From: Didymella arachidicola
Taxonomy: Eukaryota; Ascomycota; Dothideomycetes; Pleosporales; Didymellaceae
DNA length: 64,000 nucleotides
Direction of reading: 5' to 3'
Assembly: GCA_016630955.3 (NCBI GenBank)
Contig: CM049987.1
Span: 248,001 to 312,000, forward strand
Shown here: positions 12,328 to 25,440 of the stretch, piece by piece
How the letters are laid out: every line of letters begins with the position of its first letter
How positions within the stretch are numbered: the stretch's first letter is position 1
Notes under the pieces: generated by a model
What the model was told of the DNA's origin: nothing
The model's input: the letters and a program-made list of their open reading frames with translations, nothing else
Databases searched by the model: none
Made by a program: the position numbers and the translations under genes

Positions 12328-12609
12328 ATGTAGATGGTAGACTTGCAAGAATGCAGACGCTAGACTGTTCCAACATGTCCCAATGCAATCAGGGTTCATC
12401 CACACTCACTGCGATGCAGTTGCTCAACATTGCTAGACGTGCAGCTCCGATGCCATGCAGAGCTGATGTCCAGCAGCCCGGTCACATGTAATGAAAGAGG
12501 ACAGAATCAAAGTTAACTCGAACACGTCGTACACAAGGCCATCGTTCTTGCGTTATTTCAGTCTTCCTATTGTACATGATCACACTAGATTAGAGATCAT
12601 CGATCGTCC

Positions 12610-15600
12610 TCAACGCCAAGTCGCGTTTGTCCAGGAGGCGTTCACCCCATTATCGTCGCCCATCGCGCCAGCAATATCGTTTGAGCCCCCCATATCACCA
12701 GCCATCTCACCTACGCTTGCCTTGCCGGGGAATGGATCCTTCAGCCCGTATGGAGCGACAAAGTCAGAGAGCCACCAACAAGTGAACTTGCGCTGATAAC
12801 CTGTATTCTTCTTAACCCACTTATCAATGATGGGGTCGCACGAGAAGTCTGTGTTGCTGGCGATCATAGCGGCGGAACATGCGCTAGGCTTGCCTTGAGC
12901 GTAGCAGACATCGAGAAGCGATTGTTTGGTCTCATCAGCAGTCTCTGTCTGGTACCACGGTCGACAAACCGTCAGCCCTGGAATCGCACAGGTGTCGATG
13001 GTCACACGCGTCCCACCCGGACAATTTCCACTGCAATGAGCGTTCTTCTCGTTTTGATAGGTGAGCTTGACTTGTGTGATGTCTTTGTTGCGAGGTTCCG
13101 TGACGGTCATCAGCATCTTGTACAGCATCTTATCGGCTGTGGAATCGCCATCAAGCATGATGTCGTGCTTTATCGGTCCTGATAGATCATGGATGTGATG
13201 GGCGGCAACTTTGCCGTTCGGATTGTTCAGGGTCCACTCTATCGATGCTGTCTCGTAATCCATGGTCTGGATCAAGTCGAGAGTCCAGGTACTCTTTCGG
13301 TTCCAATCCGTTGATGGGGGTTGAGCATTGCGTGAGCTGCCCGGCATACTGAATGTACAGAAGCCTCCACGAACGCTTACGGGGTTGTCTCCGTTGTCTT
13401 GCCACTTGTTCACACCACTGTCACACTTGACCACGTCGGTCAAAAATTTCTGCAAGCCGCACTGCTGAGAACAATCACTGACATGTCCCCAAGAGACGTC
13501 CGGCTCGCGTTTCATAATCTTCCACTCGGGGTAGCAACCGTCCGACTTTGGAGGCGTAGAGGTGGGCGCTGGAGCGGCATCGGACTTTGGCGGGATGATG
13601 ATGGGGGGAGGGCCGATGATGCCCATGTCCGGGTTCAGCGGTACGTCTTGGACTGTGCTGTTGTGTGGAGTGTCACGCTTGGTCGCAGGCTTGCAGCCAC
13701 TGACTGGTTTCGAGAATTGGAAGTAGATCTCCGATTCCGCCCGGCTAAACGACTCTGTGACATTAGTCAACAGCTTGAAGTCCATTTTATACGTGTCCGC
13801 ACGAGCGACGGTTTCGATTGCCGTGGTGATGTTGTACCCAAGGAACTGATTCCAAGCCATGGCGCTGCCAGCGTGACAGCCGTTCTCGTCCCACAGATCC
13901 CATTTGAAGGTTGCGTTGGCGGGCTGTTCATGGATCTTGTGTTCGAAGAGCACAGTCCACTTGCCATGGGGCGTGATGCCGTGACCCGCATTACATGTTG
14001 GCGTGGGCCCATGCTTCAGGGTCGGCTCACCATACGTGGGCGTTGGAGTGACTGTGATGGTGGTGCTGGGAAATGACAAGACTGTCGTGAATGGCGCGTG
14101 CGGCTGAGCCATATTGTAGTCGACCGGCATTTGTGCGGGACAGGCCGCAGGCTTGCAGGGACCCTTTTTGCAGAACGGAGCCTTGTGGTCGCCGTAACAC
14201 AAGTATGCTAGGCAACGCTTCGCACACTCTTGTGGCTTGCTGCCATCCTGCTCGCAGGAGGTCTTCACGCACTCAGTGAAGATATCTTCGCAAGTCGGAC
14301 AGTTGGGTACAATGCTGCCAGTTGGATACACAATCACCGTGGTGGTCTTGCTGGGTAGGCTCATGACGGTGGTGAACCCGCCTGCTGGATCGGCTGTCTC
14401 GAAATTCACCGGTGGGTCTTTCGGGCAGGCTAGAGGTCTACAGGTACCTGTCTTGCAGATGTCGGGGCTCTTGCTGTCAAAGCAAACCGCCACAAGGCAG
14501 AATTTGGCGCACTGCGCAGCGTCTGAGCCATCTGGGCAACGCATCTTGAGGCACTCTTTGAAATGTTTGTCGCATGCCTGGCAAGGTGTACCGGTCGGAA
14601 TGCCTGTGCCCCACGGTGCTGTCTTTGACTCGCTTAGCGTGGACGGCGGTGCTACTGGCGTAGGTGTCATGGACATGGTCGAATTCCAGGACATGGTCGA
14701 GTTCCCGGAGCCCATGTCGTCAGGCATCTCGTTATTCCCTTCGTCGTCATCTAATGAGAGCGGAGCCCTCGTACACTGGGGGCCTTCAGGGTCCGGTGGC
14801 TGCGAATTATCGCCTTCATCATCGTCGAGCAGCAAAGGAGAAACTCCACAGGAAGGGCCACCGGGATGCTCATTATCACCTTCGTCATCATCGAGACTAA
14901 GAGGAGCGCGATTGCATGAGGGACCTTCAGGAGGAGGCTGTGGATTATCGCCCTCGTCGTTGAGAGGATCGAGGGGTGCCCTTGTGCAAGCAGGACCTTC
15001 GCTATTTGTACGAGTGTAGCTCGTTGTGGTCATGGTAGTAATGACACCAATCCCGTGACAGACAGTGGACGTCTCTTCACGCGTAGAGCAGGAGGTAGTC
15101 AGAGTTTCAGTGTGCGTGGAGTTTAATGACACAATGGTAGTTGGCACCAGCTTGAGACTCTCAAAGCAAGACACGATCTTGTTGGTAATTGTGGTCTTGT
15201 CCTTCTCCTCACATTCCTCGGGCGTGGGTGTCGGTGCCGGAGTAATAGGGACAATCATCGTACTCTTGAGGGTTGTAGTCGTTGAAGTACCCATAAGGCC
15301 GCATCCGGTCAGAGTGAGATCCAGCGTAAGACATGCCGATGTTAAGGTGGTCGATTGCGTGTAACTGATCGATGCGATAGTCGTCGGTTTCAGGCTGAGA
15401 TTCTCATGACATGTAACCATACGCTCAGTGACTGTAGTCTTGTCCTTCTCCTCGCATTTCTTGGGCGGCTCTCGCGACTTTACTGGAGTGGGATCAAGTC
15501 CAGTCTTTGGACTTGGGTGGTTTGATGGACAGAGCTCGGGTGGACAAGATTCGCAACCTCCTGGAACGTAACAGTAGCCATTGCAGCCCAGTATGCCACA

Positions 15601-18600
15601 CTGATTGCCGGCTCCGCCTCCCGGACCAGGTCCCACTCCGGGCGGCGGAAGACAGCCGAACCAATAGCAAGGATCGGTGTTGGGAAATATGCCTCCGGGG
15701 AAGAGATCCGGAAATTTGATATCGATGTGGATCTTGGGGCAGATGATAGGAAGACCCATGAAGCCACAACCTAGAAATTGTCAGTACAATACAAGCTTAG
15801 ACCATGGGAGAGACTCACCGCATCCAAACGGTTTGCATTTCTTGCCGCCCTTTTTTTTCGTGTTCTCTTCGCCTTTCGTGCAAGTCACAGGAACGCAGGG
15901 ACAGAATGGGTTCCCAAGGAGAGGGATAGATACTCCAAACCATGAATGACAGTCACTAACACAGTCATTCGCAAGACAGCCCGACACAGGAAGCTCCCAC
16001 CACCAGGCCATGAACCAGGGGAGCAGCAGACCCTGCTCTGGAGGATCTGACTGGCTATGATCGAAACACAATGGCCTGCACCAATCTGAAAGCCAGCACA
16101 TCTCGGGGCATACGTTAGAGTCCCATTGAGGTTTGGGCCAACATTCACGACACCATGTGTTCTCCTCCATGAGGCACTCCTCAACTGGATAGAGGGGGAG
16201 GTCACGGACTAGCTTAACTCCATAGACGTCTTTGCACCATGCATGGTCGTCACAAGCAGGGCACACAAGGAGGAAAAGACTATCGGGGTAAGGTCCAGGC
16301 GAGGGCGTGACGATGGGTACTGCGCTGATCGTCGCGGTTCCAATCACTGATTCTGTCACGGTGGTGACACTACCATCAGAGGTGCGCGTAAAGACGGGGA
16401 ACGACTTCAGAGGCGTCGAGCTATCGGATGTACGCGTGAAGACAGGGAAGGAAGGCGTTGAGACAGTAGGTACCGCTGTCATGGGCGACGTCATTGATGG
16501 TGCGGAAAGACTCCCGCTCTTCGTCTCCGAGGACGGCTTGCTAAAGGTTCCGGTGGGCCATGTCCACATGAAAGTGTCCGAACCCTCAGTTGTGTCCATT
16601 GGCATCATGCTGAACCACAACGAGGATGGATCTGACGACAAAGACCAAGGCCCGGAGTGTGTATTGTTAGAAGACATCGTCGACGAGGATCGTGCGGAAG
16701 TAGTACGGGGAGTGGTGGCACTGCTGGAACTAGACTGGGAGAAACCGGGTGGAGATGGTGCCGGGTTCCATATCGTAGTCGACGAGGCCGTGCCGCTGGT
16801 CGACTCTTGCGGTTCGGAAGACATTGTAGTAAGGTTTGAGGCTGACGTCTTACTTGACAGCGATATTGCCCCTGAGGACGCAGCAGCGCTGGATGTTATT
16901 GACCAAGACTGAATAGAGGAATCGCTAGAAGCGGCCCCTGCACTCGGCTGTGATGTCGACAAAGACGGAGACTCTGTAGACGATCGAGCCGAAGACATCT
17001 GGGAGCTGGTAGGGAATGCAACAGACTTTGAAGACAGCGTAGAGGCCGGCGACACAGTGGAGATAGTCGAACTCTGCGCGGAGTTACTGGATGTGACTTC
17101 CTGCGACGTTGTGTTGGGCGTACTGATCGTTGAAAAAACGCTCGACGTTGCTGATATCTTGGTTCCGGGGGCAGTCAAAGATACAGAATCAGGTGCGGAT
17201 GACATTGCCTGCGAAGACTGTGTTGGAGCTTCTGAGGACGTCTTTAATGCCGAGGGTTCAGATACCGAGGAAGTAATCTGCGAGGACTGTGATGGAGCAT
17301 CTGAGGATGTAGGTGGTGTTGAAGCTGCAAGTGTCGAGGGGAACGCTGAGTTGGAGGACTTCGTAGGGCTTGACGCCTCAGGGCTCGAGGATGGCGTTGG
17401 TTTAGACGAAGCAGCCGATCCCGGAGGAGTCGCTGGCGCTGACGATGGCGGATTCGAAGATGTCGCTGGCGCTGGGGGCTTCGCAGATGTGCTTGGGGTA
17501 GTCGAGGATGCTGCAGGCTCCGATGATTTTACTGGGGTTGATGACACAGTGGGGAAAGCCCAAGATGAGACAGGCTCTGAAGACATTTCTGGTACGGATG
17601 AAGACATGGAGACAGTCGATGTCCTCAGAGATGAGGATGAAGGCGCGATCGAGCTCTGCTGTGGTCCACCGGGCCCAACAGGAGCGCCACCAGTGCAGGA
17701 AGCATAGTCTATGGCCCAGAGTGCGGTGCCACCGAGGCAACGGTTGTTGGCGAGCTCGGTCTTGAGGGCGAGAGTTTGCTGGTCATCATAAGCGAACCAC
17801 TGCCCGTCAAAGACAATCTGCTTTACGCCAGCACCCTCGATGAGCTCCGGCTTTAGGCTGTGCTGGCTTATGGCACGCTCAATCTCGCACTGTGACAGGA
17901 CGCCATCAAGCTGGGTGCAAAGTCCAGCCTTTGAGGGGCCAGTCCATGTGCAGTTGACTTTCGCACAGGTAGTGTCCGCAAGCGCGAATCCGCGGCCATA
18001 GTTGGCAACCCCGAGGTTGACCATGGCGGGAGACACACCAGCAGACCAGAGAAGCTCAAGGGCGGCGTCAATCTCACTCAAGTCGGTGTGAGGCTTTGCG
18101 TACGGTCCGAGGCCGGGAATTGAGGCATCCCAGGGCTATAGGTTGTCAGTGTGATAACAGATAGATCGAGAGGCAGTAGGGTCTCTGTTGGCTACGATGC
18201 TAGGGAAGGAACACTTACACCATGAAGATCGTACGCCAGCACGTTGAACGCGCTGACTGACTCCTGGAGAGCCTTGGGATCCATGTTCTGCAGATAGGCG
18301 TACTGCGCAGGAAAGACAACAGACAGACCACGAGGACCCAGAGCAGTCCGCAGTTCCTTCATTAGGTCAACCTGATTCTGCTTGTCGATGGCGGCATTGC
18401 CTCCACGGGTATCGGCGCCTGGCCACTCCCAGTCGATATCGACACCTGCGAAGTCCCATTTCTTAAGAAACTCGAGCAGAGAGAGGATAAAAGCCTGGCG
18501 ATTGGACTTGGAGCTCGCCATCAACGACCACGTCTGTTGCGTGGGACCGGCGTCAGAGAATTCCCATCCGCCTGGAATAGTCAGTATTGCAGTATCAACA

Positions 18601-19479
18601 AAATCGCGCCAGACTGACCAATGCCAATCCACTTCTGAGAGCCATCCTTCAGGCCGAGGAAGTCCGTGTACAGCTTTTCGTCATCGGGGTGCATAGGGCT
18701 AACAGCGAAAGTCGTGGGGTCGATAGTCGCGAACGAGAAAACGAGATGTGTGAGACCGGTCGTCTCGATCTGGGCAGGCCAGACTTTGTCGCAAGGTCGA
18801 CGGCGGGTATTCCTAAAATACGTCAGTGATATTCGCTCTCATGGGAAGCATGCAGCAACGTACCAGCCCTCGTAGTAGGCGACGCGGCGCGAGGCGGTAC
18901 CGCTGCCCTTGCCACACGACGGGGTCGACTTCGTGGAGGCAATGCCACACTTGCCGAAACCCTTTTGGCATGGCGTACTCTCACCAGAGGCGGTGGATTC
19001 ACGGCAGAAGAACTGGTTGGCACCGCAAAAACCGAAGTGGGAGCAGCAGAGGTCGAGGGGACAAGACTGTGAGCCGCTTTTGCTGTTCACACCGCAAGGT
19101 GCCTTCGCATTGCAGTTCGCGACGCAGGACTTCTTGCAGTACTCATCACGGTAGCCACATTGTCCTGTGACTTGTTAAATACAGACTCTCTCATGAAGTT
19201 GACAAGTTTGAGCATACCTTGGTCATTGCAACAGCTGTCATCAGGGCAAGGGTTGCTGGCGCTGCACTGAAGATCAGTGCCGCCCAAGGCCGTAACGCCG
19301 CCATCTGTCTGGCTGCGGATGTATTTCTCCTCGATATCAAGAATCGGGAGAACAGGATCAAGATTATGACGCGGAGCGCCATAGAGCGAGAGATTCGACT
19401 CGGGCCGAACGCCAGAGGCAAGACCGCAGAGGGCGGTCAGCCCCAGCAGGACGCACGTGGAGGAAAGACGCAGCCGCAT
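12610..19479 (-). CDS. Giant killer-toxin-type GH18 chitinase with chitin-binding and Cys-rich modules
   Basis: Six exons: 19218-19479, 18864-19164, 18619-18812, 18219-18571, 15819-18135 and 12610-15770. They sum to 6588 nt, or 2195 aa. The introns are 53, 51, 47, 83 and 48 nt, all GT-AG. The order is: signal peptide (1-23); a hevein-type chitin-binding domain (about 111-145, CGVNSKSGSQSC then CCSHFGFCG); a GH18 catalytic domain (about 165-515) with GVDIDWEW holding the catalytic Glu at about 301; a Ser/Thr-rich stalk of more than 400 residues; then Cys-rich modules and a long C-terminal region. GH18 enzymes cleave chitin beta-1,4 links with substrate assistance. The first Asp of the usual DxxDxDxE motif is Ala here (FAGVDIDWE), while D297, D299 and E301 remain. 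This is fungal subgroup C, whose members resemble yeast killer-toxin alpha/beta subunits. It is secreted and probably acts in mycoparasitism or wall remodelling. Confidence 0.9.
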
Positions 19480-20977
19480 GTTGTGCGCATGCGCTGGAAC
19501 AAACGAAGCAACTGTAATAGGTAGCTATGTAGACGCCGGAAGTTGAGTCAGTACTGTAGGTGGTGGTGGTGGTGAGGAAGGTTGCAGCTGGGTGGGGTGG
19601 GGTGTCCTTTTGAAGCGGTGTAGATGAAAGTGAAAGTGGTTTGCAAGGTGAAGTTGTTCTGGAGGAGCTCAGTGGGGCAACCACAGTTCTCTGATGGTAG
19701 GGTGGTTTCACCTGTGCCGAATCGAACTTGATAAGATAGCTGTAAATACCCGTCTTCGTACCTCTATACAATGACGAGGCGGAGGCGCAGCCCGCAAAAC
19801 TTGTCCTAGAGCGTGTCTACGGGTACTGTGCAACGCCAACAGCATGACCATTCCCTTAGTGTGGGTCTTCTGATGGTACAAACCACATCTTTCACCAAAT
19901 TGAGCCTTATACTCGAATGGCTCTCTACTGCGGGGCCCAATCGGTGGGTTTGCAGCTGTAACGCTCTTCTATATGGCCACTGCGTTTATTAGAAGACTAA
20001 GCTCTGCTGGGCCCAGCAACTCCATCGCTAGCACACAATGGGTCGCGATCACTGATACCTTCTTTCTCTGTGCAAGTAATGGAGATTCCAGAGCCCGGAA
20101 GTGCATAATTCAAAAGAGATGACGTGGTTCTCGTCCGCAGCAGTGAATTCAGTACAGAAGATCATGAAGAAGCTACTTCTGTCGCTATGTGTTAGCTGTC
20201 GAGGTTGTTTCACGGTTAGGCAATCCGTTATGGTTCCCGCTCTAGCATCGCAAGAGCCTTGCGATCCAGGGGGAACAGTGGCGGGAGGTGTTGACCTGCG
20301 TGCTGCTCGAGTCCGAATTGAAGGTGTTTCGGCTAAGATGATACTGCCTGCGCGTCGGGCATTTCCTCAAGTGCATGGGTCCTTCTTGCACTCGCATGGA
20401 TTGCAAACCTTCCTCCAATTTGACTATTACAAGCATGTGCCATCTGTAAGGCTATCGGGAGGGTCTTAATGCAGAGTAATTGACGATGTGGGCAGAGACG
20501 CGATGAGATGAAAGATGGATGGTGTCGCATGCAAGCGCGACCTCGCCTGACGCGAGAGGCACGCTACCTATTACCGTGCCATTCTCGCGTCAGGCCCACT
20601 TCGCTCTGCTCGAACGTCATCGCTGCTTTGCATCGTGCCGCGACATCGTTTCTACGACGAGATATGCAATTGCAGGGACTCTGCGCAACAGTGAAATTGA
20701 TTTCTCTTAATACATAACGTCATAGCTCATTCCGAGTATCATGTGATCCTTCACCTGGGTCGTATCAGGCGTGAAGTTGCGCCAGCGATGTTTAGGAATA
20801 GCGGCAATCGTTGGCGGCCAGGCAGACCACGGGAACTAGACCTCATCCAGATCGCTCACTCACTCACCTCAGACCATCTGGTTGAACATCCTACGGCATA
20901 AAATCTGCGTGACCCTGCCCTGGCCGCGCTACAGATCTTCGCCGTGCACTATCAGAAATGGATGCACATTCAGCATA
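19480..20977. other. Intergenic region, divergent promoter with one strong hairpin
   Basis: Lies between the chitinase start and the second F-box-like gene, so it should carry both promoters. Short frames (for example 20101-20469) look random. The only structured element is the hairpin at 20546-20594. Confidence 0.4.
20546..20594. repeat. Near-perfect inverted repeat (hairpin)
   Basis: CCTGACGCGAGAGGCACG at 20546-20563 is matched by its reverse complement at 20575-20594, interrupted only by a 2-nt AT bulge. The loop is 11 nt. That gives 18 base pairs, GC-rich, in non-coding DNA about 385 nt upstream of the F-box-like start. It could be a foldback-element relic, a structured leader or a protein-binding palindrome. 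No poly-T follows that would suggest a Pol III terminator. Confidence 0.7.
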
Positions 20978-22420
20978 ATGTCATCGCAAACTCAATCCAA
21001 CTTCCTCACTCTCCCACCCGAGCTGATCGAGAACATCGCTAAACAGGTTGACGACAAGCGGGATCTTGCTGGAATGCGCATGGCCTGCAAGATGTTTGAC
21101 AAGCCCGCTGCTAATGAGATGTTCAAGTTCGTCTACCTTTCGCCTGCCCAGGATGTTGTCGATGCCTGGAACAGCATCAGCGAGCACGAATCCATTCGCC
21201 GCATCCCTCGGCATGCTGTGATACACACAAAATCGGATATCGAAGAACGTGACGGCTTCAGCGATGAAGAGGAACCCGATGAGATTGGCAAAGACTTCAA
21301 GAGCGCCCTCGCTGCACTTTCCAAATATCCGAATCTCGACTCCATTGCAATTGGCTTCACGCCTGAGTGCAAAGGCCGCGATATTGAAGCCTGGGAAAAA
21401 GAGCCGACTGAGAGCATATATCAGCGTGTTTACCTGCTGAAGCTCATTTTCAAAGCGATCGAGAGCAGAGCGGCGAATCTAGAGAACAGGACGATTCGAA
21501 AGCTGACCATTAAGAACCTTCAAAATTGTCCCATTCCGGATTTCACGTCCTCTGAGCTCTTCCGCGCTGTTATGAGCCAGCTGGAGGAGCTGCACATCGC
21601 GCTCGTCCATGAGCACAATGAGGACGGACCTGACTATGACTACACCAAGATTGAGCTGCAGACCTTCCCGGCTCATTTCATTGGAGACTGGCTGAAGCCC
21701 ATCTCCAAAAACCTAAAGGCATTGTCAATTCACCACAGGAACGAAAATTGGGGTCCTTTTCCAGGTGTGTTCCAACATCAACTCCCACCGGTCTTGTCAA
21801 ACCTTTCGAGAGAATAAGATCACTGACTGCCACCAGGCTACTTTGACTTCAACGGCATTGACTTTTCGAAGCTCGAGACCCTTAATTTAGGATACTACAC
21901 ACTCGCGCATGACAGCGACTTGGACTGGATTGTTGGCATCAAGTCGCTCCGCAAGCTCGTGCTGTTCAATTGCATGATAACGTCGTACATACGCATCCTT
22001 GAAGAGAACATGATCACATGGAAGCCTCTCCAACACGACTGGATTTCCATGAACGGCGAGCATGATGAATACGATGACAGCCTCTTCCAATACGAAGGAA
22101 GATGGAGCACTTGCCTTGATCGTATCGCGGATGGCTTACCAAACCTCATCGACGTCCGTTTCGATCAAGGCACTATTTTCTATGAGAAGCCTTACGACGT
22201 GGAAGAGTGGGATGATTGCGAGGCGAGGATCTTCCCAAAGAGATATGTTGTCTTCGATAATGCGATTATGCCCACACATTGGCCCGAGACCGCAAGCAAT
22301 GGAGAGCTGTATAAGTGGGTCGATGAAGGGGAGGGGTTTCCTAATCTACATGAGCAGCGCATGGAAGAAGATCAGAAGAGCTTGGATAAGCTGTTGAAGA
22401 GAACTAGGTCCAGGCGATGA
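20978..22420 (+). CDS. F-box-like protein, two exons
   Basis: Predicted 456 aa from exons 20978-21764 and 21837-22420. The intron is 72 nt (GTGTGT, branch CTGAC, ACCAG). The N-terminal FLTLPPELIENIAKQVDD followed by DLAGMRMACKMF is a clear F-box-like pattern at residues 10-45. The remainder alternates leucine-rich strands (NLDSIAIGF, KLETLNLGY, LRKLVLFNC) with acidic loops. The Met at 20978 is preferred to the upstream 20882 because the extra 32 residues are basic and featureless. Splicing joins GPFPG to YFDFNG in frame. It probably docks on Skp1 in an SCF ubiquitin ligase; the substrate is unknown. Such genes are expanded and variable in Dothideomycetes. Confidence 0.78.
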
Positions 22421-23011
22421 AAAGGCTCTATATGTGGCTTTGTGACAAGCACCGGCGAATTTTCCAACAAAGCACGACAGCGTTGCACAGCGTCAACCGT
22501 TGGCCGTTGCTGCGTGATGCGAGCACAATGACACATGAGCCTGCCAAAAGAGTGTCTGGCCCATGACTTTGCCAACAATCCGCCAACAATGAAATACACC
22601 GCGAAATCTCACGGGGGCGTCGCCGTTTTGACAACAGAGGCTGGCACGTCTCCATCACCATCACCTACACCTACCGCAAGATGTCGTAATCCAGCAAGCA
22701 TGTATCATTATTTACACATAATGTCTCTGCTCTTACCAAAACCTCATTGAAAACTCTCACTATCAGCACTGAACACTTGTCAAGCTCTGGACTTATAACG
22801 ATATTCGCAACCAATCTCCGCACAAGACTCTCCACTCAGCGCTCACCACAATGGCCAGACCAGCCCCCCTCGATCCAAAAGCTACGAGCACTTTATTGTG
22901 ATGAAGAAAGCAGCATTGCGGATCTTCGAATCGATTAGGGGGTTAATTTGTTGGCATTCAGACCAGGCGGCGTACCTGGTCGAGCATTCACGCGCGCCAA
23001 CTCAGTCTTGT
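22421..23011. other. Intergenic, convergent 3' ends
   Basis: Between the 3' ends of the F-box-like gene (+) and PUS7 (-). The frames here are short and without features. Confidence 0.4.
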
Positions 23012-25440
23012 CTACCGTCCACCCATGAATTCAGGCTTGTAGGCCTTGACACCGCCCGCCTTCATCAACTCCCTCAGCGCCATAGTGGCATACTGACTGC
23101 TGCCCAACTGCAGCTTAACCACAACAGCGATCTTCTTCTCTCCCTCTCCATCCTCCATCGTGATGTCTCCGCCTTCTCGCTCACCCTCCTTACTCCCCTT
23201 CGCCTTCTTGATCTTATCCAAATCTGTCTCCACAAACTGCTGATCCTCCTTCGTATAGCTATGCACCTCGAACTCCAACGGCCGCAGCGGCTTAGCAAGG
23301 AACTTCCTGTACCCACCACTCAAGCTAACCTCGCGCCATGCTCTCCGCATGTTGTTTGGATCTAGCCCACCGCCGCGCTCACTGCCCATAAACTCTCTAT
23401 AAAACGCGCCGATTTCGTTGCGCGGATACTCGACATCGAAGCCCGGCTGTGGGAGCACGACGTCATACACGGTGTAGGCGCCAGAAGCTGCTTCCTCAGC
23501 CGTGAGCGCACGAGCGCGCTCAAAGTCCTCAGTAACGGCGTTCGCGTTCTCGGTGCCGGAAGGGTTGATAATGAACTCGCCGTCTTGGTCGAGAGTGGTT
23601 TTTGCTGTTGTTGATGCGCCGTCGGTCTTGTCAAGGTGTTCGCTGACGAGGACGAGATCGCCTTCGACGACCTTGTCGCCATGGGTCGCCCAGCGCTTGC
23701 CGGCTACGACGTTCCAGACGAGTGATTGGTAAGCGTGGACGTACATGAGGCGCAGGGTGCGAGGAATTGTCATCAGGGCGCCCTGCCAGTCGGTTTTGCG
23801 GTCGTGCTTGCCGGACCTAGAGTTACGGGAGCCGAGGTGCTGGATGATGTTTCGCTCAGCGGTGAATTTGCGGGGCAGGAGTTCCAGGGCTTGCGGGCCT
23901 TTGCCTTCAGTTCGCCAGATGTGGAGGGCCTTTGCGCGATTGCGGTCGTCGTGGGAGACGAGAACGTTGGGGTTGCTTGTGCCTTCTGCTGCGGCGAGTG
24001 CTACCTCGCTGTAGTTCAGCAGATCATTGACGGCGCCCTCCAAATCGTCTTGCAGCATCTTGCGACCGACTTGATCGGTGCTCGCGGCGAAAGAGCCAAA
24101 GCGCTGAAGGCCATAGTAGTTTATGAAACCCTTCTCAGAGAAGTCCTTGATTGCTTTTCCAACAACTTCAGCGGCGAAAACCTGTCTTTGCACAGCATTC
24201 ATGCCCTCCTCGTTCTGGAACTTGCAGTCTCGCAGCGTGATCGTGAACTCATTGCCCATCAGGTCACCTAGCTTCAGATCATTCTGACGGTACTCGAAGT
24301 CACCGACTGCTGCATTGAACAGTGATCTGTTGAAGCCCGCGATACGCTCAGCAGTCTGACGCTTGACACACAGTCGCTGAACAGTGCAAGCACGCCTATC
24401 CTTGGTACCAGCAAAGGCAAACGCTTTCGCGCCGCTGTTAAGCTTGCTCCCGAGGAAGCCAACGACCTCCATTGTGTCCTTGTTCTCTTTGTAGAGCGAG
24501 AAGTGCAGATACTCTCCGCCCAGCTCTTCCCACACCAACTGGCCGCCGCGGTGTTTCGCGTGGTCGCCGTTGGCGCGGTCTCCACTTCCACCCTTGCTTT
24601 TACGCTCGGCCGGAGGGTTGGCTTTGATTCGTATCGACTGGTCGTTCTCCATCGACGTTTCAAGAAGATTTGGGAATAGGCGACGAAGCGATTTGTGTGC
24701 GTTTGTGCGTGTCTCTTTGTCGAGGATCGGCGCTGACGTGACAGGCTTGAAGCTTCTGGCTTTCGCCTCTTCGCGGCTTCGTATGCTTTGAACGAGCGCG
24801 AGAATCTGTGTAGTCGTTTCCTCGCCGAAGATCGAGTGCAGGAGCTTGGAGTCGTCCTCGGAAAGCTGTATATTGTCAGCGCTACACCCCACTCCGTGGA
24901 CTGAAATGTGCGCACCTCTTCCTTGGCCTCTTTCTTCGGCGCGCCGGCAATCGTAAATGTCTCCTCGCCATCGTTCGCAGCCTCCGTCTTCGCTGCTGGC
25001 AGCGCTTCCACAGGCTTCTCCTCCTGCGGCGCAACCGGCACAGGCGCGGTAATAGCACTCTTCTCCGTCTCCTCCCTTAGCTCAATCTTCTCCTCCGGCC
25101 TGACTACGGCATCCTGATCCTCAGTCTTCACATTCTTCTTCCGCTTCTCAGGCTGCGTGCACTTCAAATGGAGCACCTGGCCATCCAGCCCAATCTCGTT
25201 GACCAAGAAATCCGTGTACCGTTGCTTCAGGATACCCGTGAAGCCCAGATTGTCGGGGGTAATGTACTCTGTTATTCCTGCGCGTACTTCTTTCTCGTAG
25301 TCTGTCTCGATCTGCGACGGCGCATTTAGTGCTGAGCCAGGCGTGGCTTGTGGGGTCGCAGTTGAGGGAGTGTGTACCGCGCTGTCGTCGAGACGCACGC
25401 GCTTTGCGGGTCGCGCATTGTTCTCGCGGTCGTCTGACAT
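23012..25440 (-). CDS. PUS7: TruD-family pseudouridine synthase Pus7
   Basis: Nuclear/cytoplasmic enzyme that isomerises uridine to pseudouridine in tRNA, snRNA and other RNAs. Exons 24916-25440 and 23012-24865 give 792 aa. The single 50-nt intron (24866-24915, donor GTGCGC, branch CTGAC, ATACAG) joins EEAKEE to LSEDD. TruD hallmarks are present: FAFAGTKDRRACTVQ, with the catalytic Asp at about residue 331; FINYYGLQRFG; and LMYVHAYQSLVWN. The N-terminal third contains YITPDNLGFTGILKQRYTDF, the conserved entry, followed by a low-complexity Glu/Lys insert. The ATG at 25440 (MSDDREN) is chosen. The same frame extends upstream to 25554, but that stretch looks like leader. The C-terminus ends in GGVKAYKPEFMGGR. 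The length is somewhat above yeast Pus7 because of the insert. Strong call. Confidence 0.93.

Noticed and set aside
14237..17707. Long plus-strand frames at 14237-15019, 16307-16912 and 17057-17707
   Set aside because: All lie opposite the low-complexity Ser/Thr and acidic regions of the chitinase; composition is a mirror of those repeats.
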